Shown here in pieces: positions 17,151 to 24,804 of a stretch of 48,861 nucleotides of DNA (within the stretch, counting starts at the first letter, position 1; the number at the start of each line of letters is the position of its first letter). This DNA comes from an uncultured Veillonella sp. (lineage in GTDB: Bacteria; Bacillota; Negativicutes; Veillonellales; Veillonellaceae), in contig CAKPXN010000006.1 in the NCBI GenBank assembly GCA_934202095.1, positions 1-48,861 of the forward strand, written 5' to 3'. The translations under genes and the position numbers were made by a program. The notes under the pieces were generated by a model, which worked only from the letters and a program-made list of their open reading frames with translations, was not told the origin of the DNA and searched no databases.

Positions 17151-17204
17151 GTATACCTATAGGGGTATACCTATCAGCTACACTATATACCCTATATGGT
17201 ATAT
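17151..17204 (-). promoter_or_regulatory. Two CsoR-like operator palindromes upstream of the ATPase
   Basis: GTATACC-TATAGG-GGTATAC at 17151-17170 and ATATACC-CTATAT-GGTATAT at 17185-17204. Both have perfect 7-bp arms and a 6-bp centre, 34 bp centre to centre. The same form recurs at 14359-14378. Confidence 0.65.
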
Positions 17205-17410
17205 TTTCAAGGACAAATATATGTACACTTATTCATATTTTGTTGTAAAACGAGATAAAGCTAAATAATTACTGATTTTATTAACTGTATTCTAATTTTG
17301 CATATGTTTATTACACAAATACATGAGCAGTTATTCATGTATTCTATCCATTGTATTCCTAATTCTCACACTTGGAGATAAGAGCCAATAGACAAATATA
17401 CGTGTCCTAC
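17205..17410. other. AT-rich intergenic stretch without gene
   Basis: No open frame with a ribosome site and no hairpin seen; it joins the ATPase operator region to the palindromic repeat pair. Confidence 0.4.
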
Positions 17411-17490
17411 AAATTAGAACAGGCCTGTAGTAATTCTAATGAGCACTATATATGGTTCTGCAATTTAGTACAGGCCTGTTCTAATTCTAA
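17411..17490. repeat. Second pair of ACAGGCCTGT palindromic repeats
   Basis: ACAGGCCTGT is at 17419-17428 and 17470-17479, 51 bp apart, inside AAATTAGAACAGGCCTGTAG and TTAGTACAGGCCTGTTCTAA. Read on the minus strand, ATTACTACAGGCCTGTTCTA preceded by AGTGCTC matches the copy at 2019-2045 over about 35 bases. Confidence 0.7.
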
Positions 17491-17516
17491 AAAGGGCCTA
17501 ATAGTGTCTAGAAAAT

Positions 17517-17568
17517 AAAAAATCGAGACTAGTTGATTAGAAATTAATTAACTAGTCTCGATTTTTTT
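17517..17568. terminator. Strong bidirectional terminator
   Basis: AAATCGAGACTAGTT pairs exactly with AACTAGTCTCGATTT, followed by a T-run on both strands. It closes the membrane-protein gene (17615-18040) on the minus strand. Confidence 0.85.
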
Positions 17569-17614
17569 ATTTCTATATTTTTGTAAGGGATACCTTGCCC
17601 CCAATATTCATGGA

Positions 17615-18040
17615 TTACACCTGCATAGTTGCCCAGGTGAGTACATCATAAATAAGTGCTACAACTATAGCCATAGCTAATTGTCCACCAATATAGACAG
17701 GCACAAGGTATATAAAAAAGGCCCATAAGGCGCCGATAATTTTCATCCACACGGATCCAAGTTGTTTACTTTCAACCCAAGCCACAAAACGATCTAGAGG
17801 GTTAACGATTTTTAAAATCCATCTAGGAACATCCTTATCTGGATTGCACGCGGGCAAATATAGCAATACTAAGGGTAATACGATGGCATCAATGGCAAGT
17901 AATGTGGTTAGCGTTAAAGAAAACCAGTCAGGTTCCCCTTCCCAAGTCACAGGATGCGAATAAAAACGAAGCCCCCACAAATAGGCTTTATATACGATAT
18001 ACGGTTCTAATAGCCATAATAGGGGCTTTGTAATATGCAT
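17615..18040 (-). CDS. Integral membrane protein of unknown function
   Basis: A 141-residue protein with three to four hydrophobic segments (near residues 4-22, 45-65, 103-122 and 122-138) and an aromatic-rich N-terminus. I chose the ATG at 18038-18040, with GAGAG nine bases upstream, over a GTG three codons earlier. No known motif is seen. It lies 37 bases after the inverse-autotransporter gene on the same strand and shares its direction, so the two may be one transcript ending at 17517-17568. Confidence 0.7.
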   Translation of the reverse strand: MHITKPLLWLLEPYIVYKAYLWGLRFYSHPVTWEGEPDWFSLTLTTLLAIDAIVLPLVLLYLPACNPDKDVPRWILKIVNPLDRFVAWVESKQLGSVWMKIIGALWAFFIYLVPVYIGGQLAMAIVVALIYDVLTWATMQV

Positions 18041-18077
18041 AATAAACACTCTCTCTAAATTATAAATAGTATATTAA

Positions 18078-19052
18078 TTATAGCATATTTTTACGTTTTA
18101 CTGTTTCAAGCATTTTAGATCGTATTGTAGATTCTGTATCGAGTTTGTGTTTTCCACCGTACCAAGCCATGTCGGCACCAGCAAGGCGGAACATGATTTT
18201 GCCATAGGCACTACCGGAGGCGTGTTCTGGTTTATTAAATCCCATATCAACAGACAAGCGCGGTGTCAGTTGTAATTCTGTACCAAGGCGCACCCCATTT
18301 TTATCGGCACTGCGAGATAATGTCCAGTGATAGGCTTCTCCATAGATGCGAGCCCAACGGGCATTTTTAAATGTTTTTCCATAGGACACAGTATAGCCAT
18401 CGGTAATCCGTTCCAATGCACCATTAACCATATGGTCATCACTCATACCACGATAATAGTTGAAACGGAACTCGCTTTCACCAGAAAGATACTCAAGACC
18501 GGCACTCATGCGGCTATGTTGGCCCTTGAAACGGTGGTCATAAAACAGGTTCGTGCCGTGCAAATGATGATCATCACTGCTGATGCGGCGATAGCCAAAA
18601 CCGCTGTTAAGGGTCGTGCCAACGTCTGCAGCGCGTGCTACAGAACCTTGAGTAAACCAAACTTGGGGAGATTGGTCATCATAATGACCTATAGGCTGCA
18701 CCATTTCTACACTATAGAGGGGCGTCCAGTCCTTCTGAAAGCTAAGCGCCACGGTGGTTCGTTTCATCCACGCCTTGCCATTGGTATGCATATCATTGTT
18801 GATATTGGACACGGCCACCGCATTGATAGCGGAATTCACCGCATCAACACTTGAGTACCGCGTAGTTTTACGCTCTGTTGTATCCATCACCAACGGTCCG
18901 CTTTCACCAATCTTATGGTCTGGCAAATAGGACGGCGAAATATGAAATTCCTCGGTATTCACTTGTCCATTTTTCGTAGATGGCGCCGTATCACTGGCCC
19001 ACACAGTGGGAGCTAACAGCAATCCACACAACACACACACTAAAAATCGCAT
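18078..19052 (-). CDS. Inverse autotransporter beta-domain (outer-membrane barrel) protein
   Basis: A 324-residue protein with a signal peptide (cleaved near VWASD). Residues about 90-290 show the alternating amphipathic strands and the markers of the intimin/invasin-type inverse autotransporter barrel: LNSGFGYRRIS, GTNLFYDHRFKGQHSRMSAGLEY and RDGYTVSYGKTFKNARW-like strands. Known members continue into a C-terminal passenger with Ig-like domains; here about 30 residues follow the barrel and no passenger exists, so it may be a bare outer-membrane porin-like protein or a truncated adhesin. It begins ten bases after the ArsC/Spx-like gene (or at a GTG at 19058, four bases after it) and is probably translationally coupled. 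It supports a diderm host. Confidence 0.8.
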   Translation of the reverse strand: MRFLVCVLCGLLLAPTVWASDTAPSTKNGQVNTEEFHISPSYLPDHKIGESGPLVMDTTERKTTRYSSVDAVNSAINAVAVSNINNDMHTNGKAWMKRTTVALSFQKDWTPLYSVEMVQPIGHYDDQSPQVWFTQGSVARAADVGTTLNSGFGYRRISSDDHHLHGTNLFYDHRFKGQHSRMSAGLEYLSGESEFRFNYYRGMSDDHMVNGALERITDGYTVSYGKTFKNARWARIYGEAYHWTLSRSADKNGVRLGTELQLTPRLSVDMGFNKPEHASGSAYGKIMFRLAGADMAWYGGKHKLDTESTIRSKMLETVKRKNML

Positions 19053-19061
19053 ATACACTTT

Positions 19062-19415
19062 TTACAAATTGAGAGCTTCCATCCACTCTTTTTCTTTAAA
19101 GCCTACTAAGACCTTATCTTCTAATACCAAAATTGGACGCTTTACGAGCATACCATTAGACGCCAACAAAGCTAATTTTTCCTCTTCGCTAAGACCTGGC
19201 AACTTATCCTTTAATTGTTGCTCACGATAAATCAAGCCAGACGTGTTAAAGAACGCTTTCAAATCCTTACCAGATTGAGGATACCATGCAGCGATTTCCT
19301 CAGCTGTAGGATTTTCAGATTTAATGTCACGGTCCGTGTACTCAATATGATGATCATCTAAAAACTTCTTTGCTTTTTTGCAAGTTGTACATTTTGGATA
19401 TTCTACAAATAACAT
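19062..19415 (-). CDS. ArsC/Spx/MgsR-family thioredoxin-fold protein
   Basis: A 117-residue protein. CTTCKKAKKFLDDHHIEY at about residues 10-28 is the CxxC active site of the ArsC-like thioredoxin fold, followed by the ArsC-family RDIK, NTSGLIYRE, LKDKL and GMLVKRPILV motifs. The family includes arsenate reductases and Spx-type regulators; the length and KRP motif fit the YffB/Spx-like branch. The start ATG at 19413-19415 follows AAAGGAG by five to six bases. No arsenic resistance genes are nearby, so arsenate reduction is not assumed. Confidence 0.85.
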   Translation of the reverse strand: MLFVEYPKCTTCKKAKKFLDDHHIEYTDRDIKSENPTAEEIAAWYPQSGKDLKAFFNTSGLIYREQQLKDKLPGLSEEEKLALLASNGMLVKRPILVLEDKVLVGFKEKEWMEALNL

Positions 19416-19516
19416 AGGAACTCCTTTATCTACATATAACATTAAGAATCATTATTTATATGTATAGTTTAGCAAATATATCGATTAATTTCAATTTATT
19501 GTTTTATATCGCCTAT

Positions 19517-19834
19517 TTACATATCGTCTACAGGAATAGCTGTACACCGTTGTATCGACTGTAACGCTTCAAGTAAACGACTATTTGTTTGAGCTTCACG
19601 CAAATCAAGATCCATTTGAACTCTCAAGAAAAAACCATTAGACAAACCAAAATATTTACAAAGCCGTAAATCCGTATCAGCAGTAATTCTCCGCTTATCA
19701 TGTAAAATTTCTTGAATTCTAGACACAGGTACTTTAATATCTTTTGCTAGTCGATACGCCGTCAAGCCAAGTGGTTCCATAAATTCTTCTTTTAATATCT
19801 CACTAATTGTTGGAGTAGAAATATAATTTTTCAT
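19517..19834 (-). CDS. higA: HigA-type antitoxin (XRE helix-turn-helix)
   Basis: A 105-residue protein. SEILKEEFMEPLGLTAYRLAKDIKVPVSRIQEI is the VapI/HigA opening, and the helix-turn-helix follows at about 28-62 (LAKDIKVPVSRIQEIL ... TADTDLRLCKYFGLS). The start ATG at 19832-19834 has GAGG eight bases upstream. It begins 13 bases after the toxin gene, in the toxin-first order typical of higBA. Antitoxin neutralises the RNase and, with it, represses the promoter at 20149-20177. Confidence 0.9.
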   Translation of the reverse strand: MKNYISTPTISEILKEEFMEPLGLTAYRLAKDIKVPVSRIQEILHDKRRITADTDLRLCKYFGLSNGFFLRVQMDLDLREAQTNSRLLEALQSIQRCTAIPVDDM

Positions 19835-19847
19835 AAGTGTAACCTCT

Positions 19848-20132
19848 TTAATGGTAATCCACAATTTCAACATTATAAAAACAATTTATATCTTTTACTT
19901 GAAAGCAAATCCTATACTGATTATTTATCCTAAGACTATATTGCTCTATTCTGTCACCTTTTAACAATTCTAATCTATTACCAGGAGGCCATCGTAAATC
20001 ATTAATCGAGGCAGCATTATCTAACAAAATTAATTTTCTCAATGCTAAACGTTGAATAGAAAGAGAAAATCGTTTAGTAAATAATTGATGATAAATTTTT
20101 TCCGTGTCCTTATCCTTAAAGCTAATAATCAT
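19848..20132 (-). CDS. higB: HigB-type RelE-superfamily toxin
   Basis: A 94-residue basic protein with the HigB signatures: MIISFKDKDTEKIY at the start, LRKLILLDNAASINDLRWPPGNRLELLKGDR in the middle and QYSLRINNQYRICFQ near the end, with DYH at the C-terminus. Members are ribosome-dependent mRNA endonucleases. The ATG at 20130-20132 has AGGAG eight bases upstream. A perfect inverted repeat stands in the promoter. Confidence 0.9.
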   Translation of the reverse strand: MIISFKDKDTEKIYHQLFTKRFSLSIQRLALRKLILLDNAASINDLRWPPGNRLELLKGDRIEQYSLRINNQYRICFQVKDINCFYNVEIVDYH

Positions 20133-20148
20133 AGAATATTTCTCCTTT

Positions 20149-20177
20149 ATTATACCTGTTATACAGGTATAATTCAA
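20149..20177 (-). promoter_or_regulatory. higBA promoter and operator
   Basis: Minus-strand TTGAAT (20172-20177), 17 bases, TATAAT (20149-20154). ATACCTGT-TAT-ACAGGTAT at 20152-20170 is a perfect inverted repeat filling the spacer and part of the -10, as expected for repression by the HigA-HigB complex. Confidence 0.75.
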
Positions 20178-20303
20178 TATCACAGTATATTTTATAGGTA
20201 AAATATAAAACTAAACTACGATGATTTATTCTATAAAGATTTTCTACACGGATAATTTCAACACCTGCCTATGACACTAATAGTCACCTCCTCTTATAAA
20301 AAA

Positions 20304-20335
20304 GATCCTTCATCTGTTGTAACAGATGAAAGATC
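20304..20335. terminator. Terminator of the 66-residue membrane protein
   Basis: GATCCTTCATCTGTT pairs with AACAGATGAAAGATC (one mismatch); on the minus strand the stem is followed by TTTTTTAT. Confidence 0.8.
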
Positions 20336-20359
20336 TATAGAACTAGAAAAAGTTTCAAA

Positions 20360-20560
20360 TTATCCCCACCCCAATATCCAAGAAAGGAGCTTCCTAAGTT
20401 GTAATAATAAGGGTGTAAGAATTAAGGCTAATATAACAACTAAAAGGGTACTCCACAACATACCATAAGCTTTCAATATTAATTCAATAATAAAGAATAA
20501 AGATTTAAAAGCAAAAGAAGTCCCTCTTTTTTCTGTTATCCAAGATTTACACATATTCAC
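20360..20560 (-). CDS. Small membrane protein, function unknown
   Basis: A frame of 64-66 residues (GTG at 20560 or ATG at 20554) with a basic start (MCKSWITEKRGTS) and hydrophobic stretches FKSLFFIIELILKAYG and MLWSTLLVVILALILTPLLL, ending LSWILGWG. A strong terminator begins 25 bases after the stop, which argues that it is expressed. The ribosome site is weak. It could be a small membrane-active peptide; its neighbours (higBA and a type I toxin-antitoxin locus) fit a cluster of selfish genes. Confidence 0.5.
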   Translation of the reverse strand: MNMCKSWITEKRGTSFAFKSLFFIIELILKAYGMLWSTLLVVILALILTPLLLQLRKLLSWILGWG

Positions 20561-20618
20561 AAATATCTAACTCTTAAAAACTATATGATATAACAATATA
20601 ATAACCCTATCGAAAAAA

Positions 20619-20664
20619 GCACAACCTTATTAGCATAAGTATACTATGCTAATAAGCATTGTGC
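20619..20664. repeat. GCACAACC hairpin repeat, copy 1
   Basis: GCACAA ... TTGTGC encloses TTATTAGCATA / TATGCTAATAA. Copies recur at 23818-23862 and 25036-25080 with the same loop AGTATAC. All look like bidirectional terminators. Confidence 0.75.
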
Positions 20665-20689
20665 CTATTGTTTTATGGTTTATTCGTAT

Positions 20690-20718
20690 TTGACGATATA
20701 TATAATTCTATCTATAAT
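20690..20718 (+). promoter_or_regulatory. Promoter of antitoxin RNA, copy A
   Basis: TTGACG (20690-20695), 17-bp spacer, TATAAT (20713-20718). The same -35, spacer length and -10 occur in the copies at 31692 and 35083. Confidence 0.8.
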
Positions 20719-20724
20719 ATAAGT

Positions 20725-20830
20725 AGATAGTCAGACGAGTCGAAACGTCAGGCGCATCTCGAAAATAGTAAAATCTTAGGAAATGGCCTTTCAGTTATCT
20801 AGTTACACTAGGCAACGGAGGGCTATTTTG
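20725..20830 (+). ncRNA. Predicted antitoxin RNA, type I toxin-antitoxin copy A
   Basis: Starts about 7 bases after the -10 with GATAGTCAGACGAG and a GACG...CGTC hairpin, and ends in a stem of AAATGGCCTTTC against GGAGGGCTATTT with three G-U pairs, then TTTTG. The end is complementary to the last codons and 3' end of the toxin mRNA on the opposite strand. Sequence and structure recur at 31727 and 35118. Transcription is inferred. Confidence 0.65.
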
Positions 20831-20924
20831 CTATTGCTAGACAAATAAGCGCTATAAGGGCTCCAAAGGATATCATCACTGATAACATTCCAAGGATAAT
20901 CATAATGATTTTATAACCACTCAT
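20823..20924 (-). CDS. Putative holin-like toxin peptide, copy A
   Basis: A 33-residue peptide starting MSGYKIIMIIL and ending ALICLAIAK, nearly all hydrophobic; GGGAGGG lies six bases before the ATG. It fits the Hol_Tox family of Firmicute type I toxins (short, MSxYxxI start, one membrane segment, basic end). Its promoter is TTGTTT (21006-21011), 17 bases, TATAAT (20983-20988). The mRNA starts with GATAGTTAGACGAG, almost the same as the start of the antitoxin RNA. Copies B (31826) and D (35216) share 18 of 33 or more residues. Confidence 0.75.
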   Translation of the reverse strand: MSGYKIIMIILGMLSVMISFGALIALICLAIAK

Positions 20925-20982
20925 ACACACCCCTCCCTTCATAACGAAGAGAGGCCCAACCTCGTCTAACTATCCTACAGCT

Positions 20983-21011
20983 ATTATATATCAAACTTTT
21001 GTTCTAAACAA
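20983..21011 (-). promoter_or_regulatory. Promoter of toxin mRNA, copy A
   Basis: Minus-strand TTGTTT (21006-21011), 17 bases, TATAAT (20983-20988). It faces the antitoxin promoter across the locus. Confidence 0.75.
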
Positions 21012-21044
21012 TAACTATCATTTTATATAAATATATAGATATAA

Positions 21045-21078
21045 CGCTATCTTAGAGAATCTAAGATAGCGCTTTTTT
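21045..21078 (-). terminator. Terminator-like hairpin at the end of the 375-residue protein gene
   Basis: CGCTATCTTAGA pairs with TCTAAGATAGCG around a 3-base loop; the stem starts within the gene's stop codon region. A T-run follows on the plus strand (GCTTTTTT). Confidence 0.75.
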
Positions 21079-22201
21079 ATGCCCACACACATGGTGTTTT
21101 CAGTAGGTTCTGAATGATATTGTGCCCTGCTATGACGGTCAAAACTGATGGAGGACAATAGGTAAATTCTGGGTCTGGTACAATCGTTTTGATGTAACAA
21201 TCTTGTGTTTCCATAAATGATTTGTATGTATCGAGTGAAAATAGTCCATAATTACCACACAGTTCCCATCTATCTTTAGCGAGAAGGGCCAAAAATTCAT
21301 CGGCATGTGGGTCATATGCAATGTTAGGCAAGGTGCTTGTTGTTAGCCCCGTATCACTATTAGTACATGGAGAAATATGATACATATAGCCTCTTGGTGT
21401 AATGCAAAGCATCCAAGGAATTGCTCTAGTCATAAGGGTTCGTTTAAAAACGCCAAATACTTCTTGTAATCTTGATTTTCGCACATACAGAGCATAAAAG
21501 GTTTCCCTATATTCCGTTGGATCATCAGGCGTATCGAGATAGGTTTGTTCCACTATATCAACTGGTACATTGCATATATTGGCTAGGTCTTCAATCGAAT
21601 GACGCCATACGCCTTTACGTACTAAACTAATACGCGTTTTTGGGAATAGTAAAATATATTCACTGCCAATATAATCAGATAAAGCACCAAAATGAGTGCC
21701 ATCTTGACGATTAAACTCAGGGAATTGCATACGCCGATAATCAGCGTCAATGCCCGTACAAGCATAGCTTTCACCTAAAACAGTGCTGCCATAGGTCTCA
21801 ATCTGATGAGGGTCCCAAGGCCCTAAATCATCGCCATACCGCATCTTACCATGATCATACCGAAGCATCTTGGTATGCCCCGTAGGCGACACGCAGAGCA
21901 CGCAAGGATACCCATACCGCTGCGTATACCAACCGCCCACTCTGTGCCAATCCACAATCCGATCCTCAGGCCATGCAAACAAGGTCATCTCCACAGGCTG
22001 ATGCCCATGTACGCCATTCACAGCTGCCGTGCCATGAATCGTATGCTTATACCAATTTCGACCAACTATATACTGCCATGTCAACGGCGGCGTCGGACCA
22101 CGTTGACCTACGGGATTACTAATCACGATGAGCATACCCATCCGCGCTTCGCGATAGGGTCTAACGATATCATTAATTTGGCGCACTAAACCTTGATTCA
22201 T
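21077..22201 (-). CDS. Uncharacterised 374-residue protein
   Basis: The ATG at 22199-22201 (GGGGG seven bases upstream) opens a soluble protein rich in Trp, Tyr, His and Pro (for example WQYIVGRNWYKHTIHGTAAVNG and WHRVGGWYTQRYGYP near residues 42-110). There are no signal or membrane segments. VCVSPTGH and LCITPRGYMYHISP recur as similar strands in the two halves, so an internal duplication is possible. I do not recognise the family. It stands alone between a toxin-antitoxin locus and a divergent secreted-protein gene. Confidence 0.7.
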   Translation of the reverse strand: MNQGLVRQINDIVRPYREARMGMLIVISNPVGQRGPTPPLTWQYIVGRNWYKHTIHGTAAVNGVHGHQPVEMTLFAWPEDRIVDWHRVGGWYTQRYGYPCVLCVSPTGHTKMLRYDHGKMRYGDDLGPWDPHQIETYGSTVLGESYACTGIDADYRRMQFPEFNRQDGTHFGALSDYIGSEYILLFPKTRISLVRKGVWRHSIEDLANICNVPVDIVEQTYLDTPDDPTEYRETFYALYVRKSRLQEVFGVFKRTLMTRAIPWMLCITPRGYMYHISPCTNSDTGLTTSTLPNIAYDPHADEFLALLAKDRWELCGNYGLFSLDTYKSFMETQDCYIKTIVPDPEFTYCPPSVLTVIAGHNIIQNLLKTPCVWA

Positions 22202-22416
22202 AGGACATCCCCCTTTTATCTTACTAATCACGATGAAAGCTAACGCTGTTTACACCTTTAGTATAAACGAGTAGATGTGTAAAATTTAGTACATAGAGGG
22301 ATGCAAACTCATTACTGTTTAAACTATAGGAATATTATATAATTATACTTAACAAAAAGAATCTATGTATTGTTATAGCTCCTATAAAAGAGATGATATA
22401 AGCAGGAGAGGTTACT

Positions 22417-23754
22417 ATGCAAAAATTACCACTATTAGTAGGTGCTTTCATCATGAGCACTGTACTGTCACCAGCAGAGGCCATCGACGTCAATATTCCT
22501 GGTGCGGATGCAAAAATTCCAAAGGATGCATATATAAATTATCAAACTACAAACCCAGCCATTGAACAAGATGTAGCAAATTATGTAGAAACGTTAAAGA
22601 GCACCGATAAAGCCAACGGTATTAGTAGAAACGAACTAGCCTATGCCAAAGAGGCCTCCATATATCGTGGCGAGCATTACCACAATACTGTTATTTCCGT
22701 TCACAATCGATACAGCCAGATTCGGCTTTCATTCCCCGTAGCAGGCATAAAAAGCGAATATAATATTGGCCGGTATAAAAATCCAGATCGCACCATAGAG
22801 GATTATCGCGTTATAACTGATAACGGCAGCCTCAATCTAGAGGTCGACTACGGTTATTATCCTAACCATAATTGGCGCGATACCAAGATCAATTATGAAA
22901 AGTTAACAGATAAGGATGTCCGCCAATTCTTGCAAGATAAGGCCAAACGCAATCCATCGAAGCATATTTCTGATATAAAGGCAACTGTATTTTCATACCC
23001 TACCGTTACATATAGTACTTGGGACAGCATGAAAATGACTTACCTCAAAAACGGTCAAAAAACGACGATGACCGTGGATACCATCAACTTTAAATATATG
23101 GGCTTTGCCATACGGTATCCTCTATATCACGCAGGTATCGCCTATTTTGACAATAAACCGGTGTTGAATAAGGTGCCTACTGACAATCTACTCGCCAATT
23201 ACGTGCTTCCATCGGTGAAAAATCTCAATGAGTTAAATGAATATTCACGCATAGAAAATCTAAACGGCATACAGTATCGCGTACCTAAGGATGCCAAATT
23301 CGATGGTGAAAGCAAGGACGACTATCAAGATATTCGATATTACAAAAAAGGAGCCATAACCTTTTTTGTTTCTACTATCAATCTCGCTAAGAATCCATAT
23401 GCTCGCAATTTTATGATTGATGGACATTACAATTTTAATAAAGAGTTACATACGTTTTGGAATATTTACCGTTACCACCCAACACCAGATTATATAAATT
23501 ACTCAGTTGTATGGAATAATAATATTCCTGGACTATCCATACACAGCTATGAACCGTATAGGGATAATCACATCCTAATCTTTGAATCCTATGATGGTAC
23601 CTATTATTTTATCTATACCATCTTTTATCCGAACTTTTTAAGTGCTGAAGAGGTCCAAAAATTACGGAATATGATTGAATTCTTTGATTCTACGAATAAT
23701 CCTGAGTTTAAATTAAAAGAACATGTAGTGTTTCCTGAAACCAAAAGCAGCTAG
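22417..23754 (+). CDS. Uncharacterised secreted protein, 445 residues
   Basis: A plus-strand gene with AGGAGAGG before the ATG. Residues 1-22 form a signal peptide cleaved near AEA-ID. The mature part has two roughly similar halves: DAKIPKDAYINYQ near residue 30 and VPKDAKFDGESKDDYQDIRYY near 288, each followed by beta-rich segments (YSTWDSMKMTYLKNGQKTTMTVDT in the first, YHPTPDYINYSVVWNN in the second). No catalytic motif is seen. It is probably periplasmic or surface-exposed; the function is unknown. The plus-strand hairpin at 23818-23862 may end its transcript. Confidence 0.75.
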   Translation: MQKLPLLVGAFIMSTVLSPAEAIDVNIPGADAKIPKDAYINYQTTNPAIEQDVANYVETLKSTDKANGISRNELAYAKEASIYRGEHYHNTVISVHNRYSQIRLSFPVAGIKSEYNIGRYKNPDRTIEDYRVITDNGSLNLEVDYGYYPNHNWRDTKINYEKLTDKDVRQFLQDKAKRNPSKHISDIKATVFSYPTVTYSTWDSMKMTYLKNGQKTTMTVDTINFKYMGFAIRYPLYHAGIAYFDNKPVLNKVPTDNLLANYVLPSVKNLNELNEYSRIENLNGIQYRVPKDAKFDGESKDDYQDIRYYKKGAITFFVSTINLAKNPYARNFMIDGHYNFNKELHTFWNIYRYHPTPDYINYSVVWNNNIPGLSIHSYEPYRDNHILIFESYDGTYYFIYTIFYPNFLSAEEVQKLRNMIEFFDSTNNPEFKLKEHVVFPETKSS

Positions 23755-23817
23755 TGCTGTCATCATAATTAGACTTTTACGTATCATATAATCCTCTCCA
23801 TTTTACAAACTAAATAA

Positions 23818-23862
23818 GCACAACCTTATTAGCATAAGTATACTATGCCAACAAGGTCGTGC
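23818..23862. repeat. GCACAACC hairpin repeat, copy 2
   Basis: GCACAACCTTATTAGCATA ... TATGCCAACAAGGTCGTGC. It lies between the end of the plus-strand secreted protein and the end of the minus-strand YadA-like gene and so serves as a convergent terminator. Confidence 0.75.
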
Positions 23863-23883
23863 CTATGATTTATAAAATATATA

Positions 23884-24804
23884 CTATTTTATTTTTTGTA
23901 GTGCTAGTTTGATTTCTTGAAGTTCAGCACGTAAATCCGCATTATCAGCTTGTAAATCTTTAATTTGCTGTGCCATTTCAAAACGGCTCATTTTTAAACT
24001 AGGATCTTGATAGCCTAATTTAAAGGAAGCGCCAAGGTTGAATGTACTTTCACTACCTAACGCCACACCAAGATGAACCATAGTATTTTCATTTGGTTGA
24101 TAGGAGGTACCAATAGCGCCAGCCGTTGTATTCTTATAATGTCCTACACTAGTTGCAAAGGACCATTTATCATTTGGATTATAGTCCAAATAATGCAATC
24201 CAGATAAAGCAGCCGTCGCAGCACCAGCCTTATTAATTTTATGATCTACATTAATCATAACATTACTAATTTGACTAGTAGCATCACGCAATTGACTAAC
24301 ATTAACAGCATCTGTATCCGCAACACCAGCAGCTACATCATGTATTTGCATATTTCCTGCATGAATACCAGCCACACCATCATACGTCAGCATAAGGCCA
24401 TCCGGTTGACCATCACTAACAGTTATGCCGGTAGGATTAACCTGTGTAGCATATATCTTCACAGTACTTGGATCTGGATTTGGATTTGTATCTGGATCTG
24501 GCGCCAGTGAACTAGCGGCCGCTCTATCAGAAATTACTAATCCACTACTGTCAAAACGCATACCACTTTGTTGATTCGATACATCTAAACTACCAGGTGT
24601 AATAATTGTACGCTCATTACTATCATCTGGAAAATTCTCATTAAGCATAATTTGGTTTGTTGAAATAGTGGTACCTTCAAATGGTTGTGATGCGGGTTGT
24701 GTACCAACTCTAATCGTATCAGTGCCCACATCTACAGATGCACCCATAACATTGATACTCCAAATAGACATCATTGCCGCTAACACTAACAATCGCTTAT
24801 TCAT
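23884..24804 (-). CDS. YadA-type trimeric autotransporter anchor with C-terminal coiled coil
   Basis: A 306-residue protein. After a signal peptide (MNKRLLVLAAMM..., cleaved near VMGA-SVDV) come about 120 residues of short passenger with a proline-aspartate linker (DPDTNPNPDPST), then the YadA stalk-neck motif VADTDAVNVSQL near 175 and the four-stranded anchor (INKAGAATAALSGLHYL, FATSVGHYKNTTAGAIG, TMVHLGVALGSE, FNLGASFKLGY), all outer-membrane. Normal anchors end with the last strand; here a further 40 residues follow, LKMSRFEMAQQIKDLQAD and a leucine-rich coil, probably periplasmic. The ATG at 24802-24804 has GGGAGAG five bases upstream. The trimer likely forms a short adhesin or a barrel tethered by its coil. 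Confidence 0.8.
   Translation of the reverse strand: MNKRLLVLAAMMSIWSINVMGASVDVGTDTIRVGTQPASQPFEGTTISTNQIMLNENFPDDSNERTIITPGSLDVSNQQSGMRFDSSGLVISDRAAASSLAPDPDTNPNPDPSTVKIYATQVNPTGITVSDGQPDGLMLTYDGVAGIHAGNMQIHDVAAGVADTDAVNVSQLRDATSQISNVMINVDHKINKAGAATAALSGLHYLDYNPNDKWSFATSVGHYKNTTAGAIGTSYQPNENTMVHLGVALGSESTFNLGASFKLGYQDPSLKMSRFEMAQQIKDLQADNADLRAELQEIKLALQKIK

Noticed and set aside
20271..20468. Plus-strand open frame of 65 codons
   Set aside because: It contains the terminator hairpin at 20304-20335 and reads opposite the better-supported membrane protein.
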